NCBI RefSeq assembly: GCF_902832885.1
Contig: NZ_CADFDK010000002.1
Location: forward strand, 372,001-436,000
Length of the DNA: 64,000 nt
Reading direction: 5' to 3'
Source of the DNA: Burkholderia seminalis DSM 23518
Lineage (GTDB): Bacteria; Pseudomonadota; Gammaproteobacteria; Burkholderiales; Burkholderiaceae
The translations under genes were made by a program, and so were the position numbers. This document shows, one piece after another, positions 25,081 through 34,485 of the stretch. The notes under the pieces were generated by a model. It did not search any database and was not told where the DNA came from. It saw only the letters and a list, made by a program, of their open reading frames with translations. Position 1 is the first letter of the stretch. Every line of letters begins with the position of its first letter.

Positions 25081-25186
25081 GTTGGTGAGCGAAGAGGTGT
25101 ACTGCTGCAGGCAGTGTGTGGCACCATCGCGGTGGTCTCGACATCACACCCGGGTGCAGGCCCGCCCATCTATCCGAGGGGATCTC

Positions 25187-25558
25187 ATGTTTGACCACGT
25201 CAAATTCGGCGTCAGCGACTTTGCCGCCAGCAAGGCGTTTTTCCTCAAGGCGCTTGCACCGATCGGGGCAGTGACCGTGGGCGAGGGCGAGCCTTCTTAC
25301 GGTATCGAGATCAGTACGCCCGCCAAGGCCTCGTTGTGTCTGTTCCAGTCGGACGAGAAACCGGCGCATCTCCACATCGCGTTCGTGGCCGACAATCGGC
25401 AGCAAGTCGATGCGTTCTATCGCGCGGCGCTGGAGGCGGGCGGGAAGGACAACGGCGCGCCCGGGCTGCGGCCGCATTATCACGCGAACTACTACGCGGC
25501 ATTCGTCATCGGGCCGGATGGGCACAATATCGAGGTGGTGTGTCATCAGGCGGAGTAA
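25187..25558 (+). CDS. VOC-family protein
   Basis: 123-aa single-domain VOC protein (MFDHVKFGVSDFAASKAFFL; ending DGHNIEVVCHQAE). His4 and the C-terminal Glu occupy metal-ligand positions. PHYHANYYAAFVIGPDGHNI is typical of the uncharacterised VOC proteins common in proteobacteria. Strong ribosome site GAGGGG before ATG 25187. It may be a distant relative of the VOC at 24136. Catalytic role not known. Confidence 0.88.
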   Translation: MFDHVKFGVSDFAASKAFFLKALAPIGAVTVGEGEPSYGIEISTPAKASLCLFQSDEKPAHLHIAFVADNRQQVDAFYRAALEAGGKDNGAPGLRPHYHANYYAAFVIGPDGHNIEVVCHQAE

Positions 25559-25632
25559 TCGTCGGCGGCTGGCCGATGTCGTCGAAACCATGAACTGACG
25601 TATGCATCCGGCATGCACGGGAGTCTCGCGGG

Positions 25633-25860
25633 ATGAGTGACATCGCCATCGATATACCTTTTCCGGTCATCGCGATTATCGTCGGCGCCATCTACTGGCC
25701 GGCGACGCTTGCTATCGGGGCGGTCGGCCTGTATTTCGGCGTGACGCGTCTGAGTGGAATCGGGCGCGTGGTCTGTGTCGTCGTTGCGCTGGTGTTTATC
25801 GTCGATGCCGGCGCGGGGATCTATGAATCGCTCAGGCAGAGTTTGAGTGCTTCAGCCTGA
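25633..25860 (+). CDS. Small two-helix membrane protein, 75 aa
   Basis: Two hydrophobic helices (PVIAIIVGAIYWPATLAIGA and VVCVVVALVFIVDAGAGIY) joined by a short Arg-containing loop. No named family. Ends 13 bp before the next small gene on the same strand, so the two may be co-transcribed. Base composition here (25.6-27.4 kb) is somewhat lower in GC than the rest of the window, which suggests more recent acquisition of this run of small genes. Confidence 0.6.
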   Translation: MSDIAIDIPFPVIAIIVGAIYWPATLAIGAVGLYFGVTRLSGIGRVVCVVVALVFIVDAGAGIYESLRQSLSASA

Positions 25861-25873
25861 TTGGAGCAGTACG

Positions 25874-26161
25874 ATGGCGTATCGATTTCAGGTGGCGTCG
25901 AATGTCCTTCGCGACGGGTTGGGTGTTGAGCTAACCGACACGGAGGGAAATGTGCTCGCCGAAGTATTCAGATGCGACGCCGACCATACCCTGACGGTTT
26001 CATTGTTTTGCGACGCGCTGCCGTTTGCGCAAGTGGAGAAATTGGTTCTATTGGCACGGGACGAACTGGTTGCATTTGAAGATGGAACGCCGCTGCCGAT
26101 TCGTATGGACCGCCACGATTCGTCACCCGGCTGTCACAACCTGAGAGATGGAAACGGATAA
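25874..26161 (+). CDS. Hypothetical protein, 95 aa
   Basis: Soluble small protein (MAYRFQVASNVLRDGLGVEL TDTEGNV... read with a break here for length; C terminus HNLRDGNG). The N-terminal half looks like a small beta-sheet: it describes a value with LTDTEGNVLAEVFR and then TLTVSLFCDALPF. No family recognised. ATG 25874 has GGAG at 9 bases. Located between two small membrane-protein genes; function unknown. Confidence 0.55.
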   Translation: MAYRFQVASNVLRDGLGVELTDTEGNVLAEVFRCDADHTLTVSLFCDALPFAQVEKLVLLARDELVAFEDGTPLPIRMDRHDSSPGCHNLRDGNG

Positions 26162-26271
26162 CGATCGATAGCGATGTATGCGGCATTGCGAGTGAGCTAC
26201 ACTCGGCCGACAATCTGCACAGACGATTCAAATAATACCGGGGCGGGGGCCATCGGCCTCTCGAAAAGACG

Positions 26272-26715
26272 ATGCCAATCAGCAAACTGAAGGCCATGCC
26301 GGCGTTTCACACGGACGCGCCGCCGCAGATCCGTCATGCCGTCGCGCTCTTCGCGATTGTCTGGCTCATCGAGGTCGGATGTGCTGTCTGGCTTCAGAGG
26401 CTGGGTTTCGATCAACTTGGTGAAGTGCCCGCGGAAAAGGCAACGCTGATGCGTAAGGGCATTGCCCTGATCGCCGTGGTCCAGGCATTCTGGCTGCTCT
26501 TGAACGCGAGCCTGATCATCGGCCTTTGCCAGCGACAAAAGCTGGCGCGAACGCTGGAACTGATACTCACGATTGTCACGACGCTAGCCTTCATCGTGAT
26601 GGCGCCCCCGTTCAGGATGACTCTGTTCGAAGTGTCCTTTTTCGCCAATGCGATTGCGACCGTGCTCATTTATTCGGGCCCATGTTCACGCTGGTTCCAG
26701 GGTACGACTTCGTAA
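26272..26715 (+). CDS. Four-helix membrane protein, 147 aa
   Basis: Integral membrane protein with four predicted helices: AVALFAIVWLIEVGCAVWL, GIALIAVVQAFWLLLNASLI, LELILTIVTTLAFIVMA and FFANAIATVLIYSG. Length and layout resemble small DoxX-like or DUF membrane proteins but I cannot name the family. The ribosome site before ATG 26272 is weak. It ends 85 bp before the GNAT start and might be co-transcribed with it. Confidence 0.65.
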   Translation: MPISKLKAMPAFHTDAPPQIRHAVALFAIVWLIEVGCAVWLQRLGFDQLGEVPAEKATLMRKGIALIAVVQAFWLLLNASLIIGLCQRQKLARTLELILTIVTTLAFIVMAPPFRMTLFEVSFFANAIATVLIYSGPCSRWFQGTTS

Positions 26716-26800
26716 GGTCGTTACGTTTGTTATTGCGAATGCGGGTCGGCGAGATGAAGGCCGTCGTGCGACGCCGCGAAGATTCAACGGAAAGACGAGC

Positions 26801-27313
26801 GTGAATTCGAATGACATCCGCCGAGCCACGGCAGACGACGTACCGGCACTTACGCAGATCCGGAACGATGCGCACGCAAAGAAAGTCGCGCATGGCGACT
26901 ATGTGTGGGGCAAGGAGGGTGACGGCTTCTCCGAGCGGTGGGTACGAAACCATGTCGCCGAGAAATCGGTGTATGTCGTCGAACAGAACGGCACGTTGGT
27001 CGGAACGTTCTCGCTGAGTTTCGACGATGACCCGCACTGGGGGCCGCAAGAACCGGTTGCCGGTTACGTGCACGGGCTATGTGTGCGGCAAGGTTTCAAC
27101 GGGCTCGGGATCGGCGGCGTCATGCTCGATTGGTGCGCCCGCGAGGTGAACCGCATCGACCGGCGTTTCGTTCGACTCGACTGCGCTGCCGAAAACACCA
27201 AGCTCTGCGCTTATTACGAATCGCTCGGCTTCGTCCGCGTGGGGATCAAGTCGGATGGCCGCGACTGGTCGTTGTACGAGAAACCGGTTGCCCCGCACCG
27301 ACCGGAACGTTGA
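26801..27313 (+). CDS. GNAT-family N-acetyltransferase
   Basis: 170-aa acetyltransferase: VNSNDIRRATADDVPALTQI start, acetyl-CoA loop VRQGFNGLGIGGVMLDWC, and the C-terminal AAENTKLCAYYESLGFVRVG, which is the usual GNAT catalytic/packing motif. The start is GTG 26801, with GGAAAGA upstream; the open frame to its left continues into the previous gene but has no domain. The LDCAAEN..L..YYE..GF pattern is of the RimI-like/aminoglycoside-like type. Substrate unknown. Confidence 0.85.
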   Translation: MNSNDIRRATADDVPALTQIRNDAHAKKVAHGDYVWGKEGDGFSERWVRNHVAEKSVYVVEQNGTLVGTFSLSFDDDPHWGPQEPVAGYVHGLCVRQGFNGLGIGGVMLDWCAREVNRIDRRFVRLDCAAENTKLCAYYESLGFVRVGIKSDGRDWSLYEKPVAPHRPER

Positions 27314-27431
27314 AGGGTTTCTCTCACGCACTTCGTCGAAGCGAATGAAACCGGCGATGCGCCTTTTTGCCAGAACCGGCCAGATCATCGACAATCTGCA
27401 GCCGTCAAATAATCAGAAAGAGAGAGGGTGT

Positions 27432-28112
27432 ATGCGCAGGACCGGCAAGATGTTCGCGGCAATCTTGAGTCTGGCAGTCGTCGGCATTGCCGGCGTTCGG
27501 GCGGCCTCCGCCGGCGAATCCGCATTTCCGCGCTACACGCAGACGGAAGGCCAGCTCGATAGCGACGGGCTCCCGCTTTCCGGCGTGAAGCTCTGCGTGC
27601 TTCCCGACCATGCGCCGTGCTTCGAGATGCCGCCGGCGCCGCTTCCCGGTTCGTCCCGGGAGGTGTACCAGTTCGGCCTGAATCCTCGCTCCGAACGGCT
27701 GCCGATCGCATCGGGCGGCTCGTGGGTGTTCTTCTCGGGGATGTTCTCGGGCGGCGGCAGCGGGATGCTGGAGCGTGTGGCCGTCCTGCGTGTCGGCCCG
27801 AATGGCAAGATCGAGAACCTGATGCCCAAAGTGACCGAAACGGAGATGGCCGACCGCGCGATGTGGAAGCTGCCGGACGTTTCGCCCTACCCGGTGTTTG
27901 TCCGCGCGGACTATATCTGGGAGAAGGACGAGGATCATTTCGGCAAGCACTTCTTCGAAGTCGACGCGTGGGTGTTCGATCCCGCCGCCAATCAATATGC
28001 GAAGCGTTTTTCCTACCGCACAACCAGGCGCTACGACCGCGGCGAGGGCTCGGACCACGTGTTGAGTGCCGAGCGCGCGGAAATCCTGCGCCGCCTCGCC
28101 GCGAGCAAATAG
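27432..28112 (+). CDS. Exported hypothetical protein, 226 aa
   Basis: Signal peptide MRRTGKMFAAILSLAVVGIA ending about ASAGE (residue 28), so periplasmic or secreted. The mature part has two cysteines (KLCVLPD and APCFEMP) that could form a disulfide, aromatic-rich beta-like segments (GSWVFFSGMFSGGGSG, YPVFVRADYIWEKDED) and no known domain. Purine-rich ribosome site AGAGAGGG before ATG 27432. Convergent with the LysR gene, with only 4 bp between stop codons. Function unknown. Confidence 0.65.
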   Translation: MRRTGKMFAAILSLAVVGIAGVRAASAGESAFPRYTQTEGQLDSDGLPLSGVKLCVLPDHAPCFEMPPAPLPGSSREVYQFGLNPRSERLPIASGGSWVFFSGMFSGGGSGMLERVAVLRVGPNGKIENLMPKVTETEMADRAMWKLPDVSPYPVFVRADYIWEKDEDHFGKHFFEVDAWVFDPAANQYAKRFSYRTTRRYDRGEGSDHVLSAERAEILRRLAASK

Positions 28113-28116
28113 CCGC

Positions 28117-29088
28117 TTATCGCTGCATGTCCCCGTACGTCTCCTTGCACACCGCGCGCAGCGCGTCGACGAGCAGATCGCGCGCGGGCGAGCGCGAATC
28201 GGCGGAGCGGGTAAACAGCGCGATCGGCGGCAGCGTCCACACGAGCGAGTAAGGCACGATCGCCACGCCGGCAATCCGCACCAGTTCTTCCGCGATATCG
28301 GCCGGCACGATCGACACGGCCTCGTCGCTCGACGCGATCATTTCGCCGATCAGCTTCGACGAGTAGCTTTCGACGATCGGCACGGGCGGCGCGATGCCGG
28401 CCGACAGGAACAGGTCGGTCACCTGTTCGCGCATCGGCGTATGCGGCGCGCCGAGAATCCAGTCGAGCGCGTGCAGCTTGTGCCAGTCCAGCGGCATGCG
28501 CGCGAGCTTGGCCGCCAGCCGCCGGCTCGCGATCACGCGCGGCTGCTGCTGGTACAGCACTTCGAACGAAACCTGGCCCAGATCGATCGCCGACGACGCG
28601 CGGCCGATCACGATGTCGACGCCGTGATCCCTGAGTTGCAACAGCAACTGATCGCTGGTGCCTTCGTGAATCGTCACGGTCAGCCGCCGTTCCATCCGTG
28701 CCTGCAACCGCTTCAGCGCCGCCGACAGCAGCTGGCCGGAGATGAACGGAATCACGCCGATGTGCAGATGGGCCGCGTGCCCGGCGGCGACGGCCTCCAT
28801 TTCGCGGGCGAGGTGGTCGAGATCCTTGATCATTGCCTTCGCGCGCTCCAGCACGACCGTGCCGAGCGCGGTGGGCCGCATGCCGCGCGACGAGCGCTCG
28901 AACAGCGGCGTGCCGAACATGCTCTCCAGTTCGGACAGCGCGTTCGTCACGGCCGGCTGGCTGCTGGCCATGTGCTCGGCGACACGCGTCAGCGACCCGT
29001 GCTGCTGGATCTGCAGCAACAGCACCAGATGCCGAATCTTCAGACGCGCGCCCAGCCGCCTGACCACGTCGTTTGCGTCAAAATTCAT
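28117..29088 (-). CDS. LysR-family regulator
   Basis: 323-aa LysR regulator with an N-terminal helix-turn-helix (GSLTRVAEHMASSQPAVTNALSELE, residues about 31-55) and an effector domain of the CbbR/GalR-like (not GcvA) kind (IGVIPFISGQLLSAALKRLQ). Divergent from maeB with a 135-bp shared promoter region that is AT-rich (29120-29165), so maeB is the likely target. Another possibility is a distant target, since similar regulators also control aromatic-acid pathways. Confidence 0.9.
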   Translation of the reverse strand: MNFDANDVVRRLGARLKIRHLVLLLQIQQHGSLTRVAEHMASSQPAVTNALSELESMFGTPLFERSSRGMRPTALGTVVLERAKAMIKDLDHLAREMEAVAAGHAAHLHIGVIPFISGQLLSAALKRLQARMERRLTVTIHEGTSDQLLLQLRDHGVDIVIGRASSAIDLGQVSFEVLYQQQPRVIASRRLAAKLARMPLDWHKLHALDWILGAPHTPMREQVTDLFLSAGIAPPVPIVESYSSKLIGEMIASSDEAVSIVPADIAEELVRIAGVAIVPYSLVWTLPPIALFTRSADSRSPARDLLVDALRAVCKETYGDMQR

Positions 29089-29223
29089 TGACTGGTCATG
29101 TATTCATCAGGAAAAAGTGATGGGCCGATATTAAAACAGAATCATCACGTTATGGCAGATCCCTAGAATCACCTCCATGGATCGCGCCGGGACTGGCCTG
29201 GCGCCCACGCCGGGACCCAAAAC

Positions 29224-31524
29224 ATGAAACAGACAGAGACACAGCAACAGGCCGCGTTCGACTATCACGAGTTTCCGACCCCCGGGAAAATCTCGGTCGT
29301 GGCGAGCAAGCCGCTGGTGACCCAGCGCGATCTGGCGCTGGCCTATACGCCCGGCGTGGCGAGCGTGTGCGAGTCGATTGCCGCCGATCCGCTGCAGGCG
29401 CACCGCTTCACAAGCCGCGGCAACCTGGTCGGCGTGATCACGAACGGCACCGCGGTGCTCGGCCTCGGCAACATCGGCCCGCTCGCATCGAAGCCGGTGA
29501 TGGAAGGCAAGGCCGTCCTGTTCAAGAAGTTCGCCGGGATCGACGTGTTCGACATCGAGATCAACGAGACCGATCCGGACAAGCTGGTCGACATCATTGC
29601 CGGCCTCGAACCCACGTTCGGCGGCATCAACCTCGAGGACATCAAGGCGCCGGAATGTTTCACGGTCGAGCAGAAGCTGCGCGAACGCATGAAGATTCCC
29701 GTCTTCCACGACGATCAGCACGGCACCGCGATTACCGTTTCCGCCGCGTTCATCAACGGGCTGAAGGTCGTCGGCAAGTCGATCAAGGACGTGAAGGTCG
29801 TGACGTCGGGCGCCGGAGCAGCCGCGCTGGCGTGCCTGGACCTGCTGGTCGACCTCGGGCTGCCGGTGGAAAACGTCTGGGTGACCGACATCGAGGGCGT
29901 CGTCTATCGCGGCCGCACCGTGCTGATGGACCCGGCCAAGTCGCGCTTCGCGCAGGAAACGGATGCGCGCAAGCTGGCCGAAGTGATCGGCGGCGCGGAT
30001 GTGTTCCTGGGGCTGTCGGTCGGCGGCATCCTCACGGCCGAGATGCTGAAGGCGATGGCGGCGCGTCCGCTGATTCTCGCGCTGGCCAACCCGACGCCGG
30101 AAATCTTCCCGGAACTGGCGCACGAGACGCGCGACGACGTCGTCATCGCGACGGGCCGCTCGGACTATCCGAACCAGGTCAACAACGTGCTGTGCTTCCC
30201 GTACATTTTCCGCGGCGCGCTGGATGTGGGTGCGACGACGATCACACGTGAAATGGAAATCGCCGCGGTGCACGCGATCGCGGGGTTGGCGGAGGAAGAG
30301 CAGAACGAAGTGGTCGCGGCGGCCTACGGCGCGTACGACGTGTCGTTCGGCGCGCAATATCTGATTCCGAAGCCGTTTGACCCGCGCCTGATCGTGCGAA
30401 TCGCGCCGGCCGTGGCCAAGGCGGCAATGGAAGGCGGCGTGGCGACGCGCCCGCTCGAGAATCTCGACGCGTATGTCGAGCAACTGCAGCAGTTCGTCTA
30501 TCACTCGGGCGCGTTCATGAAGCCGCTGTTCGCGACCGCGCGTCGGCTCGTGCGTGACGGCGGCAAGGCGCGGATCGTGTTCACCGAGGGCGAAGACGAG
30601 CGCGTGCTGCGTGCGGTGCAGGTGATCGTCGACGAGAAGCTCGCGCGTCCGATCCTGGTCGGGCGTCCGGAGGTGCTGCTGGCGCGCATCGAGCGGTTCG
30701 GCCTGCGCCTGCGACTCGGTCAGGATGTCGAAGTGACCAATCCGGAGTATGACGAACGCTTCCCGCAGTACTGGACGAAGTATTGGGAACTGCGTTGCCG
30801 CGACGGCATTTCGAAGGAAATGGCGCGCGTGGAAATGCGCCGCCGCCTCACGCTGATCGGCGCGATGATGGTGCAGCTCGGCGATGCGGACGGGATGATT
30901 TGCGGGACGGTGGGCGAGTATCACAATCACCTGCGATTCGTGGACGAAGTGATCGGCAAGAAGCCCGGTGCGTCGACCTACGCGGCGATGAACATCCTGC
31001 TGCTCGATCAGCGGACGGTCGCGCTGGTGGATACGCACGTCAACGACAACCCCGATGCGGAGCAGATCGCGGAATTCACGATCGCGGCGGCCCGGCAGAT
31101 GGAATGGCTGAACCTGACGCCGAAGGTCGCGCTGCTGTCGCGGTCGAACTTCGGGTCGGGAAGCGCGGCCTCGGGCGTGAAGATGCGCCGGGCGCTGGAG
31201 ATCATGCGGGAACAGGCGCCGGATATCGAGGCGGATGGCGAGATGCATGGCGACTGTGCGCTGGATGAAGGGCTGCGCGCGAAGCTGCTGCCGATGTCGC
31301 CGCTGAAGGGCGCAGCGAATTTGCTGGTTTGTCCGAATGTCGACGCCGGTAACATCGCGTACAACCTGCTCAAGACCGAGGCGGGGAGCAATGTGGCGGT
31401 GGGGCCGTTCCTGCTCGGCGTCAATGCGCCGGTGAACATCCTGACTTCGAGCGCCACCGTGCGGCGGATCGTGAATATGGCCGCGTTGACGGTGATCGAG
31501 GCGAATCGGGGTGTGGGTGGTTGA
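29224..31524 (+). CDS. maeB: NADP-dependent malic enzyme, phosphotransacetylase fusion
   Basis: 766-aa MaeB-type malic enzyme that decarboxylates malate to pyruvate with NADP+. The catalytic half (residues 1-430) has [50 protein letters not shown] and the GAGAAALAC cofactor loop. The C-terminal half (about 435-766) is a phosphotransacetylase-like regulatory domain ([28 protein letters not shown]), which usually senses acetyl-CoA. Length is typical of the fusion. Divergent from a LysR gene. An anaplerotic and NADPH-supplying role at the pyruvate node is known for the family. Confidence 0.95.
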   Translation: MKQTETQQQAAFDYHEFPTPGKISVVASKPLVTQRDLALAYTPGVASVCESIAADPLQAHRFTSRGNLVGVITNGTAVLGLGNIGPLASKPVMEGKAVLFKKFAGIDVFDIEINETDPDKLVDIIAGLEPTFGGINLEDIKAPECFTVEQKLRERMKIPVFHDDQHGTAITVSAAFINGLKVVGKSIKDVKVVTSGAGAAALACLDLLVDLGLPVENVWVTDIEGVVYRGRTVLMDPAKSRFAQETDARKLAEVIGGADVFLGLSVGGILTAEMLKAMAARPLILALANPTPEIFPELAHETRDDVVIATGRSDYPNQVNNVLCFPYIFRGALDVGATTITREMEIAAVHAIAGLAEEEQNEVVAAAYGAYDVSFGAQYLIPKPFDPRLIVRIAPAVAKAAMEGGVATRPLENLDAYVEQLQQFVYHSGAFMKPLFATARRLVRDGGKARIVFTEGEDERVLRAVQVIVDEKLARPILVGRPEVLLARIERFGLRLRLGQDVEVTNPEYDERFPQYWTKYWELRCRDGISKEMARVEMRRRLTLIGAMMVQLGDADGMICGTVGEYHNHLRFVDEVIGKKPGASTYAAMNILLLDQRTVALVDTHVNDNPDAEQIAEFTIAAARQMEWLNLTPKVALLSRSNFGSGSAASGVKMRRALEIMREQAPDIEADGEMHGDCALDEGLRAKLLPMSPLKGAANLLVCPNVDAGNIAYNLLKTEAGSNVAVGPFLLGVNAPVNILTSSATVRRIVNMAALTVIEANRGVGG

Positions 31525-31633
31525 TTGAATGGCGGGGGCGGTTACGGCCGCCCCTTGTTCGTGCGCATCTGGCCGTTACGAGCCAGCCGGATTCGCTGCG
31601 TCTGCCCGGGGGCGGCCCGTGCGATGATGTGCC

Positions 31634-32038
31634 ATGACCAGCATGAGAAATGGAATGACGACTACATTCGACGAGGCGACCACGGCGGCGATCGCCGCGT
31701 TTGCCCAACTGGATCTCCACACGGCCGTGCAAGCGATGCGCGCCGAGGCCGATTACGACTACGAACGCGACCAGTGGATCTCGCGCTATATCGACGAGCA
31801 CGGCGGCGGCGAGGACGATGCAGCCTACGATGCCTTGCACGCGCAGGCCCAGGCCACCCCGGAATACGCGCAGTTCGTCGATACGGTTCGCCGGGAAATC
31901 CTGGCGTACTTCGGCGTGACCGACGATCAACTGGACTGGATGATCCTGCTGCGCGATGACGACAGCGATGCGCTTTGGGCGGAAGTCAACCGGCAGCGGA
32001 GCGCGTTGGGAACGGGTGAGGTGCGCGGGGATCTCTGA
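31634..32038 (+). CDS. Hypothetical acidic protein, 134 aa
   Basis: Soluble, acidic (many Asp/Glu: EADYDYERDQWISRYIDEHG, LRDDDSDALWAEV), helical-looking protein of unknown family. Three in-frame ATGs (31634, 31643, 31655) are possible; ATG 31655 has a GAGAAATGGA stretch before it. Codon bias is normal for the genome. A very strong terminator follows at 32110, which supports a real transcription unit here. Confidence 0.55.
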   Translation: MTSMRNGMTTTFDEATTAAIAAFAQLDLHTAVQAMRAEADYDYERDQWISRYIDEHGGGEDDAAYDALHAQAQATPEYAQFVDTVRREILAYFGVTDDQLDWMILLRDDDSDALWAEVNRQRSALGTGEVRGDL

Positions 32039-32351
32039 TCTTCGTGTTCCATCTGTGCCGGCTTGTCAGAAATTTCAACCATGTCGGCCGAGCGAAGCGC
32101 ATCGGTCGGGCGAGCGTCACGCTCGCTTTTTTTTTTGATGTTCGTCTACCTGTCAACAACCCGGCCTCACTCCGTCTAAACCCGCGATTTAATGACCAAA
32201 CCGCAAGACCTAGTGCATAGATATCGTTTGCCGAGCCCTTAATGACTATCGACAATCGTGGCTCGAATTCACCGCCGCGGCGCCAAAAGCGCCCCGGCGG
32301 TTGGCACTCGACGGCTATCCCGGCCGCCCGTGCCCTCCAGCTCACGACGAC
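32039..32351. other. 310-bp intergenic region
   Basis: Contains the terminator at 32110 and an AT-richer part (32150-32240) that presumably carries the promoter of the aminotransferase. No gene seen. Confidence 0.4.
32110..32136 (+). terminator. Rho-independent terminator
   Basis: GCGAGCGT, one base, ACGCTCGC followed by ten T: the strongest intrinsic terminator in the window. Confidence 0.92.
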
Positions 32352-33551
32352 ATGTACGCGTTCACTCCCTCATTCCAGAATCCCGCCGGCTCGCCGATCC
32401 GCGAACTGTTCAAGTACCTGTCCGAACCGGGCATGATTTCCTTCGCGGGCGGCTATCCGGCCAGCGACCTGTTCGACGTCGACGGCCTGAACGCGGCCGC
32501 CGAGCGCGCATACGCACAGCCCGTCCGCTGCCTGCAATACGGCCCGACCGACGGCCTCGCCGAACTGAAGCAGCAACTGATCGCGCTGATGGCGCGTCGC
32601 GGCGTCGCGTGCACGCCGGCCGAACTGCTCGTCACGACCGGCTCGCAGCAGGGCCTCGACCTGCTGCTGCGCGTGATGGTGTCGCCCGGCGACGTCGTGC
32701 TGACCGAACAGCCGGCTTACCCGGCCACGCTGCAGGCGATGCGTCTGCAGCAGGCGCGCATCGTGACGATCCCCGTCGACGGTGAAGGGCTCGACGTCGA
32801 CCGTCTTGCCGAGCAACTCGCCTCCGGCACGATCGCGCAACCGAAGCTGCTTTACACCGTTCCGACCTTCGCGAACCCCACCGGCGCGACGCTCACGCGC
32901 GAACGCCGGCTGAAGCTGCTGCGTCTCGCGGTGCAATACCGTTTCCTGGTCATCGAGGACGATCCGTACGGCGACCTGCGTTTCGCGGGCGAAGCCGTGC
33001 CGTCGATGCTCGCGCTGGCCGGTGAAGTGGACGGCGCGCGCGACTGGATCGTGCATTTCGCGAGCCTGTCGAAGATCGTCGCGCCGGGGCTGCGCGTGGG
33101 CTGGACGATCGCGCCGGCCGAGATCGCGCGGCGCTGCGTGATCGCGAAGCAGACGGTCGACCTGTGCAGCGCGCCGTGGACGCAGGCGACCGCCGCCGAA
33201 TACCTGGCCGACGGCGCGCTCGAACGCCACTTGCCGCGCATCACGGCCGCGTACCAGCGCAAATGCGACGCGATGTGCGACGCGCTGCGCGACGGGTTCG
33301 GCGATGCGATCGAATTCCACCGTCCCGAAGGCGGGATGTTCGTGTGGGCGCGGATCGGCGCGGTGCCGTCGGACGTGCTGCTGCAACAGGCGATCGCCAA
33401 CAAGATCGTGTTCGTTCCCGGCAAGGCGTTTTTCGCGGACAACGTCGACGCAGCGTCGCTGCGCCTGTCGTTCGCCGCGCCGGATGTCGACGCGATCCGG
33501 GAAGGCGTCGCGCGCCTCGTGCGCGCGTATGGTGCGGCGCTGGCCGCGTGA
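32352..33551 (+). CDS. PLP aminotransferase, LysN/2-aminoadipate type
   Basis: 399-aa class I/II aminotransferase of the 2-aminoadipate/kynurenine (LysN, MocR-core) branch, without a GntR domain. Motifs: MISFAGGYPASDLF near residue 29, YGPTDGLAELKQ, TTGSQQGLDLLLRV, PTFANPTG, PLP-Lys in FASLSKIVAPGLRVGW, and the C-terminal Arg in ASLRLSFA. Start ATG 32352, although there is no obvious ribosome site. Followed 12 bp later by a small gene whose ribosome site overlaps this stop codon. Such enzymes use branched-chain or 2-aminoadipate donors. Confidence 0.88.
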   Translation: MYAFTPSFQNPAGSPIRELFKYLSEPGMISFAGGYPASDLFDVDGLNAAAERAYAQPVRCLQYGPTDGLAELKQQLIALMARRGVACTPAELLVTTGSQQGLDLLLRVMVSPGDVVLTEQPAYPATLQAMRLQQARIVTIPVDGEGLDVDRLAEQLASGTIAQPKLLYTVPTFANPTGATLTRERRLKLLRLAVQYRFLVIEDDPYGDLRFAGEAVPSMLALAGEVDGARDWIVHFASLSKIVAPGLRVGWTIAPAEIARRCVIAKQTVDLCSAPWTQATAAEYLADGALERHLPRITAAYQRKCDAMCDALRDGFGDAIEFHRPEGGMFVWARIGAVPSDVLLQQAIANKIVFVPGKAFFADNVDAASLRLSFAAPDVDAIREGVARLVRAYGAALAA

Positions 33552-33563
33552 GGAGACATCAAC

Positions 33564-33755
33564 GTGAATATCATCGTCAACGAAACGGCATCGACGGGCG
33601 CGGCGTCAGTCACGGGCGACAAGCGGCCGCCCAGGCATCGCTCGTCGCAGATCAGCGCGGGGCCGCAATACGTGGCCGACGTGCTCGGCCGCTTCGGCGC
33701 GGAGCCGGCGTCCGATGCGGGCGATGTCGCCCCGGCCGTGCTCGGCTATAACTGA
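33564..33755 (+). CDS. Small protein of 63 aa, coupled to the aminotransferase
   Basis: GTG start 33564 with GAGGAG whose first G is part of the aminotransferase stop codon, so expression is probably coupled. The product (MNIIVNETASTGAASVTGDK, then a basic PPRHRSSQ stretch, ending VLGYN) has no helix or signal and no known family. Normal codon bias. It could be a peptide partner of the enzyme, or a leader. A hairpin follows the stop. Confidence 0.5.
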   Translation: MNIIVNETASTGAASVTGDKRPPRHRSSQISAGPQYVADVLGRFGAEPASDAGDVAPAVLGYN

Positions 33756-33767
33756 CCGGCACAAGCA

Positions 33768-33796
33768 CGGCGGCCCGCGTCGCACGCGAGCCGCCG
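33768..33796. terminator. Hairpin after the small gene
   Basis: CGGCGGC-c-CGCGT, CGC loop, ACGCG-a-GCCGCCG: long interrupted stem; no T-run. Confidence 0.45.
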
Positions 33797-33851
33797 CTGA
33801 AACAACCGGTTAAGCTGGCGCGATCGAAACACCGACGATCGCCATCGCCTC

Positions 33852-34442
33852 ATGTCCGACCCGACTTCCGAATCGCTCGCGCAAACCTACGACCGCCTCT
33901 GGTCCTGTCTCGAAACCGGCGTCGGCGCGCGGCGCTCGCCGTTCACGATGCTGCAGGCCGCCACGCTCGGCCTCGACGGCACGCCGAAGGTCCGGACGAT
34001 CGTATTGCGTCAGGTGAGCCGGGCCGATCGCGTGCTGTCGTTTCATACCGATGCGCGCTCGGAGAAAGTCGCGGAGTTGCGCCGCGATCCACGCTTCTCG
34101 ATCGTTGCGAACGATCTCGACGCGCTCGTGCAGATTCGCGCGCAAGGCATTGCATCGATCTGCGAAGACGAAGCACAACGGCGTGCGATCTGGGCGTCGA
34201 GCCGTCCGCATACGCTGCTGCTGTATCGCGCGCCGTTGCCGCCCGGCACGCCGATCGCGTCACCGGAACAAGCGCATATCGACGGCACCGCACCATCCGG
34301 CGACGGCTACGAAAACTTCTGCCTGATCCACATGACGGTCACGCGCATCGACTGGCTCGAACTCGCGCGAACGGGGCATCGCCGGGCGGTGTTCGATCTG
34401 AACGGTGAAAGCGGCTACGAGGCGCGCTGGATCGCTCCCTGA
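33852..34442 (+). CDS. Pyridoxamine 5'-phosphate oxidase-family flavoprotein
   Basis: 196-aa FMN-binding split-barrel protein of the PNPOx-like group. N-terminal region of flavin contact TPKVRTIVLRQVSRADRVLS followed by FHTDARSEKVAELRRDPRFS is characteristic. The C terminus GHRRAVFDLNGESGYEARWI resembles the PNPOx C-terminal domain W-x-P style ending. It is of the uncharacterised group, not PdxH proper (which is about 215 aa). Flanked by an aminotransferase, so a link to PLP supply is attractive, but there is no proof. No clear ribosome site before ATG 33852. Confidence 0.8.
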   Translation: MSDPTSESLAQTYDRLWSCLETGVGARRSPFTMLQAATLGLDGTPKVRTIVLRQVSRADRVLSFHTDARSEKVAELRRDPRFSIVANDLDALVQIRAQGIASICEDEAQRRAIWASSRPHTLLLYRAPLPPGTPIASPEQAHIDGTAPSGDGYENFCLIHMTVTRIDWLELARTGHRRAVFDLNGESGYEARWIAP

Positions 34443-34485
34443 CGCTGATGCAGGACGATCAAGGCGCTCCAGGCATTTAAAGCAC

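Larger units (their letters stand above)
24565..25186. other. 620-bp region with two sRNA-like elements
   Basis: Between divergent VOC genes. It has no credible protein frame but holds two plus-strand intrinsic terminators, each preceded by further hairpins, although no protein-coding gene reads into them on that strand. They are listed separately. Confidence 0.5.

Noticed and set aside
29131-31248. 705-aa open frame antisense to maeB
   Set aside because: Arg/His/Asp-rich, no family; it is the reverse-strand shadow of a full malic enzyme.
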